From Lunularia cruciata (Eukaryota > Streptophyta > Marchantiopsida > Lunulariales > Lunulariaceae), in assembly GCA_948567375.1 (NCBI GenBank), contig OX419756.1, positions 54,388,333 through 54,452,332 of the forward strand: DNA of 64,000 bases. The letters are read 5' to 3'. Positions 46,249-59,420 of this stretch are shown here, piece by piece. Both the position numbers and the translations under genes were made by a program. Below the pieces are notes generated by a model, which worked only from the letters and a program-made list of their open reading frames with translations, made no database searches and was not told the DNA's origin. The first letter of the stretch is position 1. Each line of letters begins with the position of its first letter.

Positions 46249-47880
46249 AGACAGACCATAAACCTCTGGTCTACCTCGAGACACTAAAAGATCTATCTCA
46301 TTGCCAGATTTGATGGGCAGAGTGGCAATAACACTTCAACATGACAATCACCTACGTGGAAGGTAAGAAGCAACTTGCAAATGCATTCACCCACATGCCA
46401 ATGGTAAATAATTTGGTGGTAGAGGTCAAGATTAACCCTAAATTCTGGCCAAAGATTCTGGCTGCTACAAAAATTGATCCATAGATTGTAGGAGCGCAAT
46501 CATCCAATGGCATCACCAACACCCAAGGACTCACCTTTCATGATGGCAGATTATGGATCCCAAATGTCCCAAAATTATGCACCACCATTTGAGTAGAATG
46601 TTATGATTCAGCCATTGTAGGTCATGTTAGAGTGGACAAGACTTTGGATTTTAGTCCAACGCCATTACTATTAGCGCAAGGTGAGCAAGGACCTGATGGA
46701 CTACGTGCGTAGTTGCCTACTTTGCCAACAGAACAAAGCGTCTAATCAAGCTCCTACATGGCTCCTTCAACCTCTCTCCACTCCTACATAACATTGAGAA
46801 TATGTGCATATGGATCTCGTGTGTGAATTACCCAAGACCACCTTAGGATTTGACTCCATCATGGTCTTTGTGGACCTGCTCAAAAAAATAATTCATGTAT
46901 GCCCTCCCACCAAAGATATTATCGCTCCGCAACTAGCTCAATTATACTTAGATACAGTCTTCTCTCACCATGGCTTGTCTCGAGTACTCATCACGGATAG
47001 AGACACTCAATTCACCAGTTTGTTTAGGTAAACACTCTTTGGTTTCTTCAAAACCAAGTTCGCCTTGTACAAAACTTACCACCTCCAAACAAATGGACAA
47101 ACTGAGCGGGCTAATTGCACTATTGAAGATATGCTACAAGGCTTCATCTTAAAAGAGCAAGAGAGGTAGGACACCTTACTCCCATTGGTGGAATTTGCTT
47201 ACAATAATTCGGTGAATGCATCCACCCATGTCACTCTATTCTTCTTCATGTATGGTGAATATCTCTTCACAACTTCTAGCTTGATGAAGATCCGTCTGAT
47301 GGCTACCAAGGTCAATGCAATCAACACATTTGTTTCTAAAATCCAACAAGGTGTGGAGTGCGCCAAGCACAGATTGCAAATTGCACAAAATTGATAGAAG
47401 CAGTATGTTGATGCACACTATAGGCACGTAGTTCAATGTTGGGGACCAGGTGTGGCTGTCTACAACCAACCTCACACTTGTTGGCTCTCGTAAGCTCAGG
47501 CCCCGTTTTATTGGGCCTTTTTCTATTCTTTGTCGAGTCGGCACTATGGCTTATCACCTTGAGCTACCACCACACATGAAGATCCGTCCAATGTTCCGTG
47601 TTTCCCTACTACATAGATATACTCCCCGATCAGGCTCCTATCATTCCGCACAAGACATTTGACCTTGTTTGACACTCATTGATGGCATAGAGGAATATGA
47701 AGTGGAGTGTATTCTCCAAAAAGCATGCAAGGTACTCACCATCCATCGGTGGAATATCTAGTACAGTGGAAAGGTTACCCCCTCTATGAAGAACCCTGGG
47801 AGCCCACTGCCAATTTGACACATGCACCGGTGTTGGTGCAAGCATTTGAGCAACAACTGCACAACAATGATTTTGTGTTT
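46249..47880 (+). mobile_element. Family B copy 1: RNase H end, integrase, chromodomain
   Basis: TDHKPLVYLET continues RNase H. Integrase follows with FDSIMVFVDLLKK, VLITDRDTQFTSLF and TNGQTERA-like blocks. A chromodomain ends the frame (VEYLVQWKGYPLYEEPWEP, about 47752-47810). This confirms family B as a chromovirus distinct from A. Confidence 0.85.
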
Positions 47881-47881
47881 T

Positions 47882-47896
47882 TAAAGGAGGGAGGTT
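47882..47896 (+). other. Family B polypurine tract
   Basis: TAAAGGAGGGAGGTT directly before LTR L4. A matching tract AAAAAGAGAGAGGTT precedes L5 at about 59853-59867. Confidence 0.8.
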
Positions 47897-48648
47897 TGTA
47901 ATACCAAGAGCTAGCCATATGATCTAGATGTGAAATTTGGTTTGGTGACATTTGAAATGATGTTATACATGATGGTCAAAATAGATTAGATAGAAGTATC
48001 ACCAAAAGTGTACTTCTACTAATAGGGTAGTAACCAAAATAGACTTGAAAACCTTAGAACTAATAGCTAAACATATGATTTAAATGTGAGAATTGTTTTG
48101 GTAACATATGGAAGATTTTATACATGATGGACTAATAGATCAAAAAGAGGTATCACCAAAAGAGTACTTCTACTAATAGAGTAGGAACTAAAATATGCTT
48201 GAAATCTTTGAGGGCAATTTTGGAGGCCTAAACGGATAAATTAGGCCTTGCAAATGTTCAATTTCCCCCTCCCCAAAAAAGTAAAGGTTTGCGTTCTTCC
48301 CCTACTTTGTCTTATTGAGAGCTTTCTAATGGTACCTCACCCATGTGATTATGAGATTCCTACAGGAAGATTCCCTAAAAGATTCCCTCTGGTCAAAACT
48401 TGTTTGACCAACCAGATAGGACCAAGGCTGACATGTCACCCATCCAAGTAAGTAATCCAAGGATGGAGCTTTTTGACATGTCACCTATCAGTGTGCCTAA
48501 TCCTAGGGTGGAGCTTCCTTGGAGGAGATCCTCTTTGTCTATATAATAAAGAGAAGGTGCTCCTTTGGGGCATCAGAGGATTGAGTGTGAAGTAGTGTGT
48601 TTCTCATGGTGCATTTCTTCTCAGATCTCATATCCTTGGAGGATTACA
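47897..48648 (+). repeat. Family B LTR, L4 (shared between copies 1 and 2, long form)
   Basis: 752 bp, TGTAATACC to GGATTACA. It has the same internal tandem duplication as L3. It is the 3' LTR of copy 1 by the polypurine tract, yet leader sequence of copy 2 follows directly without a clear primer site. Confidence 0.85.
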
Positions 48649-51600
48649 CAATCCAAGAGAGTGGATCACCCCTCTTGGAAGAGCATGGGCTATTGAGATT
48701 GAGTAATTTTCAAAGGGAAAACTATAGTGCAATCGATAGGTTAGGAGTCTTTTAGAGAGAAGATGGGATAGATGCTCTAGAGAATAAGTTCCTATGCCAC
48801 ATTTTTTATTCTTGAATTTGTTCCATATCAAGATTATGTACATACAACATAAGCAAGTGAAAGTATATCTTGTTTACCATTTCAGAGCAAAGTTCATGTA
48901 GATAATGATGAATTCACCAAACCCAATTATTCTACCTATGGTGATATACAATAGAGAGCATGACTTGAAAATCTACATCCTCTTATGATGCAATGCATCA
49001 ATGTATCAATCCTCTCCTTCTCAACACTCAAGTGGAAATCAGTTATGTGGTTGGACCAAAAGTGATGTTTAGGAATCTTGTAGTATGTAATTTTGGTGAG
49101 GAATATTATCAACAATTGATAGCCTCCAAAGTGCTAATTAGAGTCCCAATAGTCCATGCCTACACTCAAGTGATCATATTAACTCTCTATTGATGTAGGA
49201 AGTAGCAATTGAATATTTGCAATGTAAGAATCATGGATCTGTAGTTGTAGTATCTAATGCATGGGATGTTGAACAAGTTTTGGGAGATCAAGATGACCAT
49301 GGAAACATTGCAAAGTCAAGTACATATGTTTAGAAATGATCAGGCAATGCAAGAAGGAGAATTGTCCCAAACCTCCAATACCAGCGGCTGAAGTACCTAG
49401 AAAGTCACTTATGCCAATGACATCGACCCTGGTCAACAATGAAATCATATTGTTACTATGTATGAAGAATACATGCAACATCAAGTCTTACAAGGACCAA
49501 CGTTCCATGGGAGCAATGGAAAACTAGATTTCAAGAATGAGTCAATAATTTTGATTATTCATAATTGAAATCACCAATCATTTTACATGCATTTTTGCAT
49601 TAGGATACTTTACCAATAAAGCCCTCACATGGTATGATACTTGAGAACAATCAATGTTAGCAAAAGGAAGAGATCACTTGCATAATAATGCAAGAAGGGC
49701 TGCTAAAGAATTTTCAATCTATGGATTCCATGCAGATGGTCCAAACGTGACTATGGAGGTTGAAGTAAAAGAACCACATACAAGAGTACATGGAAGCATT
49801 TCTTGATCTACAAGTTGGAATAACTGGCATGAGTCCAACAAAAGCTATGGAAAATTTCAATTGAGGGATAAAAGAGTGAATTTGCCAAGACATAATGGTA
49901 CAAAACCCTCACACTATTTTTGAAGCCATTGCTTGTGGTCAAAGAACAGCAAGAGCACTTGGAGGAGGTGAAGGCATAGTCTAGACTCAACATTATTGGG
50001 ATAAACATCACACTTTGGTGGACCAAATTCTTATATAATTGGATAATATTTGGTTTTGAGATCAAGGAGCACGACCTGTCCAAGGAGAATGAAAAAGTGT
50101 CAAAGAAAGGAGAGATGGAGTCCCATGAGGAGAAAAGAGTTGAGCAAAACAATTTTGTTGCTGCACTAAGACCAAGTTGGGGACATATCAATCAAAATTT
50201 TCATGCTCATCTTCCTAGAGGCACTCAACCTCCATATAGGCAATCTTTGTACAACATGGAGAGATGAATTGAAGAGGAGGATGCAAAAATCACATAAGAA
50301 AACAAAGATCTCAAGTAATTGTACCTTGTGGTCTTATTTGCTCAATGGAGAAGAGAAAAAGTGAGGGGAAAGAAGAGGACAAGTGTACAAAGGTTGAGGT
50401 AAAAAATCACAATTGATTGTCATGAATAGAGTCCTAGAAGGCAATCAAGTGAGAGTATTGATAGACCTTGGAGCAACAAAGAATTTCTTGTCTCACTCTT
50501 TTGCATTAAGGTTGGAGATTGATCTAGAAAAGGATGAGAATGAAGAAGTAGAGTTAGCTTATGGCCAAATAGAGAGGATTGAGTCATTACCTAGAAAGAT
50601 CACACTCTCTACAAGAAAGTATCAAGATGAAATTGAGTGGCAAGTGATATAATTAGCTTGTTATGATGATAATTTTAGGTATATTGTGGATGGAGCACTA
50701 CAACCCTATGGTTGATTGGATAAAGAAAGTAGTGAGAACTCACCAATGGAATATCATTGAGATTAAAGAAAAATCACTTATGCAAGAATTGCCTCTCTAT
50801 TTTGTAGGGACATTAGCTCCCTATAAGACAAATAGATGTTTCATAGACATAATAAGAGAAGTCATCAGTGCACAACTTGATGGACAAATTCCTAAGAAAT
50901 TGAAAGTTGTGGTGAATGAGTTTCAAGATGTCTTCCTAGATGATCCACACTCAAGATTACCACCAAAAAGGAAAATAGATCATAAAATCAAGATACTTCT
51001 AGGGAAGAAAACTCCTTGTAAGGCCCTATATATCTCCTCATGAGTTAGAGGAGTGTAAGGCTCAATCAAGGATATGTTGCAAAAAGGATTTATCCAACCC
51101 AACATATCACCATATGGGGCTTCTATCTTGTTTGTGAAGAAGAAGGATGGTATAATGCACAAATGCATTGACTATTGAAGCCTAAATCAACAAGCGGTGA
51201 AGAGCAAATATCCCTTTTTCTGCCTGGATGACCTATTTGATCGACTCAATGGGGCAAAACACTTCACCAAACTTGATTTGCAAAGCGGTTATAACCAAAT
51301 CAAGATTATAGAGAAAGATGTACACCAAATAACCTTTTGAACAAGGTATGGTCACTTTGAGTACTTGGTGATGCCATTTGGCCATACCAACCACTTTCAT
51401 TAGTTTGATAAATGATATATTTTTTCCATACTTGGATAAATCTATTATCATTTTCCTAGATGATATCTTAGTCTGTAGTAGGACAATGACAAAACATAAG
51501 CAACATCTAAGAGAAGTCTTCCAAATTTTATGATAAAATCAATTATATGCCAAAATCTTAAATTACAAGTTTGGCTAGTCTGAAGTAGACTACTTGAGAC

Positions 51601-52660
51601 GTAGAGTAAGTGCAAAAGGTATCCAAGTGTTAAAAGATAAAGTAGAGGTCATTCAAAAATGAGGTGCTCTAGAAGATCAGACTCAACTCAAGAGTTTCTT
51701 GGGATTGATGTGGTTCTAGCATTGATTTATCAAGGACTTCTCTAAGGTCACACAACCTCTAATAGCACTACTTGGCAAGCAAAATAAGTAGATATGGGAA
51801 ACCACACAAGAATTGGCCTTTTAGAATTGAAAGATGCATTACTACATGCACCAATCTTGAAATGGTACAACCCAAAACATGCAATCAAGGTGGCTATAGA
51901 TGCATCAGGCGTAGCATAAGGAGCAACCATACAACAAGAGTGGCATGATAGATTTCACCCAATTGCATATTTCTCTCAAAATTTATTACCAATGGAATTC
52001 AATTATCACACCACTAAATGCAAAGATTTGACCATTGTCCTTGCAACCAAGCATTAGAAGCACTATCTTGGCAAGAAGGCATTTGTAGTGGAGATATACC
52101 ACAAACCTCTAGTCTACCTTGAGACACAAAAAGATCTATCTCATTGACACATTTGGTGGGCAGAGTGGAGAAAATGGTTCAACATGATGATCACATATGT
52201 GGAAGGTAGTAAGCAACTTGTAGATACATTAAGCCAAATGCCTATGGCAAACAATCTGGTGGTAGAAGTCAAGATGAAACTAGAATTTTGGCCAAGGATT
52301 CTTGATGCTACAAAACCTAACCCATAGATTATAGGAGCTTGTTCATCCAAAGGCATCACCAATACCCAAGGACTCACCTTATGTAATGGCAAGTTATCAA
52401 TCCCATATGCTACAAACATAAGAACCATCATCCTAGCAAAATGTCATAATTTTGCCGTTGCAAGTCACATTGGAGTGGACAAGACCTTAGATGCATTCAA
52501 ATGTTATTAATATTGGCCCAAGATGAGCAATACATTCAAAGCTGCCTACTCTGTCAAAAAAATAAAGCTTCTAATCAAGTTCTTGCATGAATCCTTCAAC
52601 CCCTCACTACTCATGCACAAAGTTGTGAACATGTAAGCATGGATCTAGTTTGTGAATTGT

Positions 52661-52967
52661 TATAAAAGACCAAGATCAATTAGAGAAATAAGAGAATAAA
52701 AGACACATTGGAACACTTGCGTGTGGAAAACTCAAGTGTGCCTAGCATGAGCTAGGGCTTTGGTATTTATAAGGAGCATACAAGGCTCTTGAGAAGCTTC
52801 TCAAGATGCTTCCTCCTAGAAGTTGCCACTTGGCATACACATTACCCAATACTTGGAAAGTGCCAAGTAGCTTCCTAGATGTTTCTAGAATATACTTAGC
52901 TAATTTGGCTTATTTGCTACTTCATTAAGCCTTAACTAACTCAATTAGTAAACTCCATATTGTTACA
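52661..52967 (-). repeat. Family A copy 2: 3' LTR
   Basis: About 307 bp, minus-strand TGTAACAATATGGAG to GGTCTTTTATA. Preceded on the minus strand by a purine tract AATGGAGGAATA. Confidence 0.85.
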
Positions 52968-52989
52968 TATTCCTCCATTGCTAGTTGGT

Positions 52990-53250
52990 GATGTCTCAAT
53001 CATCATTGAAGCTTCAAACTCTAGGATAGCTGTTTGTGAATTCAGGAGATGAGAAAGAGACTCCCAAGTGGCATCATAAAGAGGATACCTTATCCAAAGG
53101 GCTTTGTAATCTTTATGTTGTAGATGGTCTTGTTGAATGTGGCAATCAATTTCATACTCCTTATGATTATTGATAGGGATGGCAAGGAGAGGAGGTTGGA
53201 CATGAGAGGAAAAAGAAGATGGATTAGGAAAAAAGAGTTTCAACTTGGAA
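52990..53250 (-). mobile_element. Family A copy 2: chromodomain region
   Basis: Minus-strand translation HKEYEIDCHIQ, KDYKALWIRYPLYDATWES and FEASM matches a chromodomain including its C-terminal helix, more complete than in copy 1. Confidence 0.82.
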
Positions 53251-53329
53251 ACATGAAAGACAAGGTGGATTTGCATATGACAAGGCAAGGCAAGTTGATA
53301 AGCAAGGGGAGAAATGATGTGGGTGATAT

Positions 53330-54500
53330 CAAAGGGTCTTATCTAATTAGGAGTAAGTTTATGGACTTGGGTATCAAGTAGGAAGGTAGGTTACTAGATG
53401 AGAGCATAACCTTATCACTAACTTGAAAGATGAGAGCACAATGATGGTAGTCTACATTTAGTTTCCAATGATTTTGAGCAACAAGGAGATGAGAGTTGGC
53501 TTGTTGGAGGGATTGGGATATGGTGATCAAGAATGTGGAATTATGAGAGACATGAGATAGAGGAGAAGCAAGAAGGGAATCTAGAACAAGTGGATCTTTG
53601 GCCAAAATTAAGGAAGAAAGGAGAGAATCTGGTGCTTGTCTATTTAGAATTATTGTATGCAAACTTAGCAATTGCAAGACATTCATCCCAATTGGCATGG
53701 TGAACGTTGACAAAGGCACAAAGCATATCTTCCAAGGTGCAATTTGCATGTTTAGTTTGTCCATCAATTTGAGGATGATATGCCATGGATAAAGCAAGCT
53801 TGATACCGAGTATCAAGAAGAGTGCTTGCCAAATTTTCCAATGAATTGAGGATCATGGTCAGAGATGAGTACACAAGGCATCCCTTGATGCTTGAAGATA
53901 TTGTCAAAGTAAATCTGCACCAATGTTGGAGCATCCATGATATCAAAGGTTGGTGCCAAATGGATTTGCTTATTAAGCTTATCCACAAACAAAATAGTTG
54001 TTATGTGACCTTGCTTTTTCTTGGGCAAGGATGTGATGAGATCTAAGCTCACGTGTTCTCAATGAGCAGATGGAATGAGGATTGGTCAAAGGATTCCACT
54101 CAGTTTCTGGTTGCTTCCCTTGTTGCATTGGCAACTCTCAAACATCTCATGCCATCTTGGGCCACCACCCTTGGTGTTGGAGGGTCTTATCTACACCCAT
54201 GTGACCAGCAAGGTCTTATCCACACCATGTGACCAGCAATTGGTAAGTCATGGGCTTCTTGGAGGTGCACAAGTCAGAGATCACCCTTGGCTAGAACATA
54301 GATCTGGTTCTTGCAAAATAGAATGCCTTCCTTGAAGGAGAGTAGAGTTGTACTCTTTGTTGCATACTGCAAGATGACCTTGTTCCATCTGAAAGAAAGG
54401 ATCTTGTTGTAAAGCTATCCTAAACTTGATTTGTGCTTTGGAGTCAATTGATATCATCATAATTGCCACCATGATGAGAGGAAGAGACTTCAAATCAGGT
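53330..54500 (-). mobile_element. Family A copy 2: integrase region
   Basis: Minus-strand blocks MSLDLITSLPKKKQGH, FVDKLNKQIHLAPTFD and VLISDHDPQFIGKF correspond to the integrase core of copy 1. A zinc-binding part lies near 54.1-54.25 kb. Broken. Confidence 0.83.
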
Positions 54501-55800
54501 CATTGTGATAGGGCATTAGGGATGACATGGAACTGACTAGGTTTGTACTCAAATTTGATGTCAAACAATTGTAGTTGTTCCTCCCATCAATGATGTTGAC
54601 TCTTCATGTGTTTCCAAATGTAATGTCTACAACAAGGGCTTGTGATCAATTTGCATGATCACTTGTTTCTTCAAGAGATAATGTTTCCATACCTTAGCGG
54701 CATATACCATTGCTAATTGTTCTTAATCTTAAGCAAAGTAGTTCCTTTCTATTGTAGTTAGTTGACGAGACACAAAGGTAATAGGATATAACTCATCTAG
54801 GAGTTCTTGCTGCAATATGGCTCTAAATCACAAAGTTAGAAGCATTGAAATCAACCACACAAGGTAGTTAAGGATCATATGGTTGAAGAATGGTTCTTGA
54901 AGACACCATATGTTTCAACTTTTGGAATGCTTCTTTGTGCTTGGTGGTCTATTGAAAGCTCAAGTTCTTCCCCAAGAGGTTGGTCAATGGTGTAACCACA
55001 TAAGCATAATAGTGGATGAACCATTGATAACAGCTTGCCAATCCATTAAATGCTCATAGTTTTGTAACATCCTTTGAAGTAGGTCAATTAGTAATGGCTT
55101 TGATATTCTCCTCTTCCATCTTGATTGCCTTTGATGAGATCATGTGACCCAAGAAGGTAACTTCCTTCTGCCAAAAGGCACACTTTGACTTCTTGTAGTA
55201 AAATTTCCACCCACATAGTCGTGTTAGAACTTCTTGCATGTGATTTGCATGTTTTGCCTTTGTCTTACTAGAGATTAAATATCATCCAAGAACACCATCA
55301 TGTATCATTCCAATAGCCCATCCAACACCCAATGCATTTGGTCCATTAAGACTATTGGAGCATTAATGAGCCCAAAAGGCATAACTCTCTACTCAAAATG
55401 CCCATACCTTGTGTGAAAGGTAGTCTTTTGTACATCTTCTCTATCAATGGGAATCTACCAATAGCCGCATGATCCAACTTGGAGAAGTATCATGCATCAC
55501 TCAATTGATTGAGCGAGTAATCAATTTGAGGCAAGGGATATGCATTCTTAATTGTTTGTTTATTGAGGCTATGATAACCAATACAAAAGTAAAGTCCTCC
55601 ATCCTTCTTTAGAACAAATAGTATTGGTGTTCCGCAAGGAGATGTACTATAATATATGAAATCCTCCTCCAATAACTCTATTAGTGTTATTTGGAGCTCA
55701 TCCAACTCCTTTGGTGAGCATCTATAGATTGGTCTACTCACTGGAGTACTTCCTGACATTAACTCAATCTTGAAGTGCATACTACAATCCAAGGGTAATC
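54500..55800 (-). mobile_element. Family A copy 2: reverse transcriptase and RNase H region
   Basis: Minus-strand blocks [33 protein letters not shown] and [15 protein letters not shown] mark RT (to about 55.2 kb). RNase H follows to about 54.5 kb. Broken. Confidence 0.83.
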
Positions 55801-55889
55801 CATCTGGTAAAAAAATATTTAAAAACTCCTAGACTATTTGATCAACCATTGCTTGATGAGGCTTTTGTTCCTCCTCAGATTCTCCATGT

Positions 55890-56050
55890 GCAATTAGCTT
55901 GATCCATACCGCAAAAATAGCCTTATCTTCTTCCAAAGCTTGCTTTATGGCTATTTCATTGACAAACTTCTCATCTTGGGACTTATCTTCCTTCAAGGCT
56001 TGCTCTATGGCTGCTTTCTTGACAAATTTCCACTCTTGGGACTAACTATT
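55890..56050 (-). mobile_element. Family A copy 2: repeated linker between protease and RT
   Basis: Minus-strand translation shows two modules of the same type as copy 1 (KFVKKAAIEQALKEDKS and KFVNEIAIKQALEEDKA), then AVWIKLIAHGE. Copy 1 has about three modules. Confidence 0.75.
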
Positions 56051-56079
56051 CTTAAGTGTCTTACTCAAAGATACCAAAC

Positions 56080-57620
56080 AACCTAATAAAAAATCCTACC
56101 CTTGGTGTTGTACTTGAATTTGTTGTCAATTCCAATCAAATTGAACCTTGTGACATTCAAGCCAAGGTAGCCCTAGAATGATGTCATAGTGTAGAAATGC
56201 CACTACAAACCTCATACACTCCAAATATTCCTTCCTAATCTTGAAGGTAACATGATGTGAGGTATGGAATGTAGAACCTTTTTACCATCCACTATCATCA
56301 ATCTATTTTCAATTATTGGATTGATAAAAATACTTAATGTCTTTACTAACTACATAGACAACTGCAATTCTTTGAACTTCCAAAATTAACCAAAATCCTA
56401 CAACCACAATCAGATATCATACTTTGCAAGTAAATTAAAGTTGCATAGGTTGAGCCTTCAATGCCATTGGAACTAATCAAGTTCCTTATAGGCGGCTCAC
56501 AATCTCCTACCAAGATTCCTCATTTCTTTGATCATTTTGCTCCACAAACTCCATTTGGGCAATTTTTTGAGATCATTCATTCTTGAGTGGACATTTAGCA
56601 ATGCAATTTCCAATTTGGCAACAATAAAAGCAACCGCCTTTTCTGCAATTTTTCTCAATTTGTTGTGCCAAGGGTCTCCTTTGGATGGAATCAATCTTCA
56701 TTGGTGCCAACTCCTTCACTTGTGTGTAATGTGTTGGTAGGTTTCTTGAAGGTCAAGGGTGAGACCAAGTTGTCACAAAGCATTCAACCAATGAATCAAA
56801 GCTTCTTCTAAGTGTTTTGGCTCTTGCATAGTCACTTCTAGTTTAGTTTTTGACCTCAAGTCCACAAATTGATCTAAAGCTTCACCATCCAATATATCTA
56901 GAATTTGCATAATGGTATTTTGAAATTATGTGATGTAACTTCCTACAGAACTTAATCTGTTTCAACTTTGTCAACTTATCTTTTGTGGTATTTATCACTT
57001 GGAATTGCCTAATTATTTCACCCTTGAATTTTTCTTATGTCAAAATTTGGCACAACAAACTGCCATTCAGCTCATTCTACTTGAAACTATCACCATAATT
57101 TTGTCACTCCATCCAATTGGCTTGACAATAAGAGAATCTATTTTAGTTCATCTTGAACATTTATAGCCTCAAAATAATGTTCACAATCAAATATAAAATT
57201 CTCCATTGCAATTGAAAGATTCTTGCCATCAAAAACCTTGGGTTTTGGAAATTAGATCTGCTCTTCTTCTTCTCAAAATGGTGCTCTCTATATGCTCTTG
57301 GTATGATTGTCTCAATTATCCAACAATCAAGTAAGGTGCTTGATTTGTTGTTGCATAACAATGAAAAAATTCTGCATTGCCACCATAGCTACTATTCTAT
57401 CACACTACCCCCAATTTTAATTAATTTATTAACACATAGATGCAACACATCCATCATTCTCCATAAGTTACAACCAGAACTACCAAAGGATTCTTGGACA
57501 AGGTGATTGTAATCAGGAGAATTTGCCCAAAACACAAGGTGATGAATTGTGTGATATGATGCTTGGGTAGTACTTAAACACAAAATATATGGATTTGGTA
57601 ATCCATAAATTCCATCCATC
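56080..57620 (-). mobile_element. Family A copy 2: gag and protease region
   Basis: The minus strand begins with a gag start like copy 1 (MDGIYGLPNPYI), has a zinc-knuckle-like cluster near 56.59-56.64 kb, and protease traces toward 56.1 kb. Strongly decayed. Confidence 0.7.
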
Positions 57621-57628
57621 TCATTCTT

Positions 57629-57640
57629 GCTCTAATACCA
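57629..57640 (-). other. Family A copy 2: primer binding site
   Basis: Minus-strand TGGTATTAGAGC, identical to copy 1, one base from the LTR edge. Confidence 0.85.
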
Positions 57641-57641
57641 A

Positions 57642-58095
57642 TGTAAAAGACCAAGACCAAAGAAAGACATAGGAGAATAGAAGATCATATTGGGATACTT
57701 GAGTGTGGAACCTCCAAATGCCTAGCATGAGCTTGGGCTTTGGTATTTATAAAGAGAATACAAGGCTCTTGAGAAGCTTCCTAAAGCTAGTTTCTTAGAG
57801 TGAAAGCCAAGTTAACCGGGAAGCTTCTCAAGAAGCTTCCTTCTAGAAGCCACCTACTTGGTGTGCTAACTAATCTAGTTGAAGCTTCAAAAGAAGTTTT
57901 CTTCTAGAAGCTACCTACTTGAAGAGGAAGCTAAGCTAGCGAAGAAGCTCCCTCCTAGAAGTCACCACTTGGCATGCATATTACCCAATACTTGGAAAGT
58001 GCCAAGTAGCTTCCTAGATACTTCTAGAATAATTTAGCTTTATTTTTTATTGTGTTAGCCTTGACTAACTTGTCAATAAACTCCATATAGTTACA
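57642..58095 (-). repeat. Family A copy 2: 5' LTR with GAAnnTTC array
   Basis: 454 bp, minus strand TGTAACTATATGG to CTTTTACA. Contains TTTATAAATA (TATA, about 57741-57752) and, upstream on the minus strand, many GAAGCTTC and TTCTAGAAG units (about 57775-57960). Confidence 0.9.
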
Positions 58096-58728
58096 ATTGC
58101 CCAAGACCACCTCAAGTTTTGACTCCATTGTAGTCTTTATCAACCAACTCAGCAAAATGGTTCATGTGTATCCACCAAGGACATGATTGCTCCACAATTA
58201 GCTTTATTGTACTTAGATGAAGTCTTTTCTCACCATGGCCTACCTCAAGTGTTCATAATTGATAGAGACACTCAATTCACTAGTTTTTTTTGGAAAACAT
58301 TATTTGGCATCTTCAAAACCAAATTGGCTGTGTCTATGGCTTACCATCCATTGTCCAACTGACAAATACAATGGGCTAATCACAAGATTGAGGACATGCT
58401 TCAAGGATTTACCTTGGATGAGCAAGAGAGGTGGGACAACTTACTTTTACTAGTGGAATTTTCCTATAACAATTCAATGAATGCATCAACACAAGTCATA
58501 TTATTCTTCCTCATGTATGGAGAGCATCTTTTCATACCTTTGAGCTTGATGAGGATCTTCCTAATGGCTACCAAGGTTGACATTGTCAACACTTTTGTTT
58601 TTAGAATCCAATAAAGTATAAATAATACCAAGCATAGGTTGCAGATTATCCAAAATAGACAAAAATAGTATGTACATGCACATTACTAGCACATGGAGTT
58701 CAATGTTGTAGATCCACTCTAGTTGTCT
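58096..58728 (+). mobile_element. Family B copy 2: integrase continuation
   Basis: Resumes the integrase interrupted at 52660 (CCCAAGACCACC, then VFIIDRDTQFTSFFW, and LLVEFSYNNSMNAST, matching VEFAYNNSVNAST in copy 1). Confidence 0.83.
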
Positions 58729-59420
58729 TGTGAGCCAGCCTATCTCTCACTCAGGATGAACCTCTGATGGCTATTAAGGTAGCGCACCATGGACTAAGAA
58801 GGCAAGGAACCTCAACTCCATCATACTCCTCCAAGGCTAACACTCCAAGACTCAAGACAGTACTCACTAGACAACTCAATGAGAGAGAGATAGTTGCAAA
58901 TGAAAGGATGATGAGTACCTCCTCACCCCTTGTTTATATACTTGTGAAATAGTTATGCACCAAAGTTACTAATTACTTGAGTAACTCAAGTTACTAGGCT
59001 AAAAGTCAAATAAAGTCAAAAGGTATAAAGGAATATCCATCCACATGGGCATATTCCACTAAGCATGTGATCTTATCTTGACCCAACCATTAAGTCAAGG
59101 ATTCCTTCACATGGGCTATCCTTGGACTATAGAAGAATCCAAAACAAAAAGGCTTGCTTGCCCAAGAGTTCTCAACTCTTGCCTCAAAGCCAAACACCTA
59201 AGAATAATACTAAGTCAACACACTAAAATCCAAAATAGTGGTGCTCATCTTTTCCATGTCCTCTAAAGTAAGGTCCCCTCTATCTTAGCTATGACTAACT
59301 TTAGCTAATCATGACTAATGTAGAACCATCCTTTATCTCTATATAAATAATATCTCTCAAGTACTTGTAATACCAAGCTAAATATCACAATATCACACAC
59401 ATGCACAAATAGGTGTTACA
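58729..59420 (-). mobile_element. Solo family C LTR
   Basis: 692 bp, TGTGAGCCAG..GGTGTTACA, with no internal sequence. Flanks GTCT (58725-58728) and ATCT (59421-59424) are a near-match 4-bp target duplication; copy 1 of family B has GTCT at the equivalent place (near 47457). Such solo LTRs usually arise by LTR-LTR recombination. Strand is given as for the full element. Confidence 0.88.

Larger units (their letters stand above)
34766..48648 (+). mobile_element. Family B Ty3/gypsy chromovirus, copy 1 (broken, split by family C)
   Basis: Between long-form LTRs L3 and L4. About 6.1 kb without the inserted family C element. Parts in order: primer site, leader, gag, protease trace, RT, RNase H, (family C insertion), rest of RNase H, integrase, chromodomain, polypurine tract, LTR. 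The coding region has many breaks, more than in family C, consistent with greater age. L3 and L4 share the internal tandem duplication, which supports their pairing as one element. Confidence 0.85.
52661..58095 (-). mobile_element. Family A Ty3/gypsy chromovirus, copy 2 (reverse, broken)
   Basis: A 5.43-kb element inserted in reverse into the integrase region of B copy 2. The interrupted host sequence GTGAATTG..CCCAAGACCACC is continuous across the element in B copy 1 (near 46825). Flanks ATTGT (52656-52660) and ATTGC (58096-58100) are the target duplication. Order on the minus strand: LTR, primer site, gag, protease, repeated linker, RT, RNase H, integrase, chromodomain, polypurine tract, LTR. 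Broken many times. Same family as 28095-33334, but its LTRs differ in length. Confidence 0.9.
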
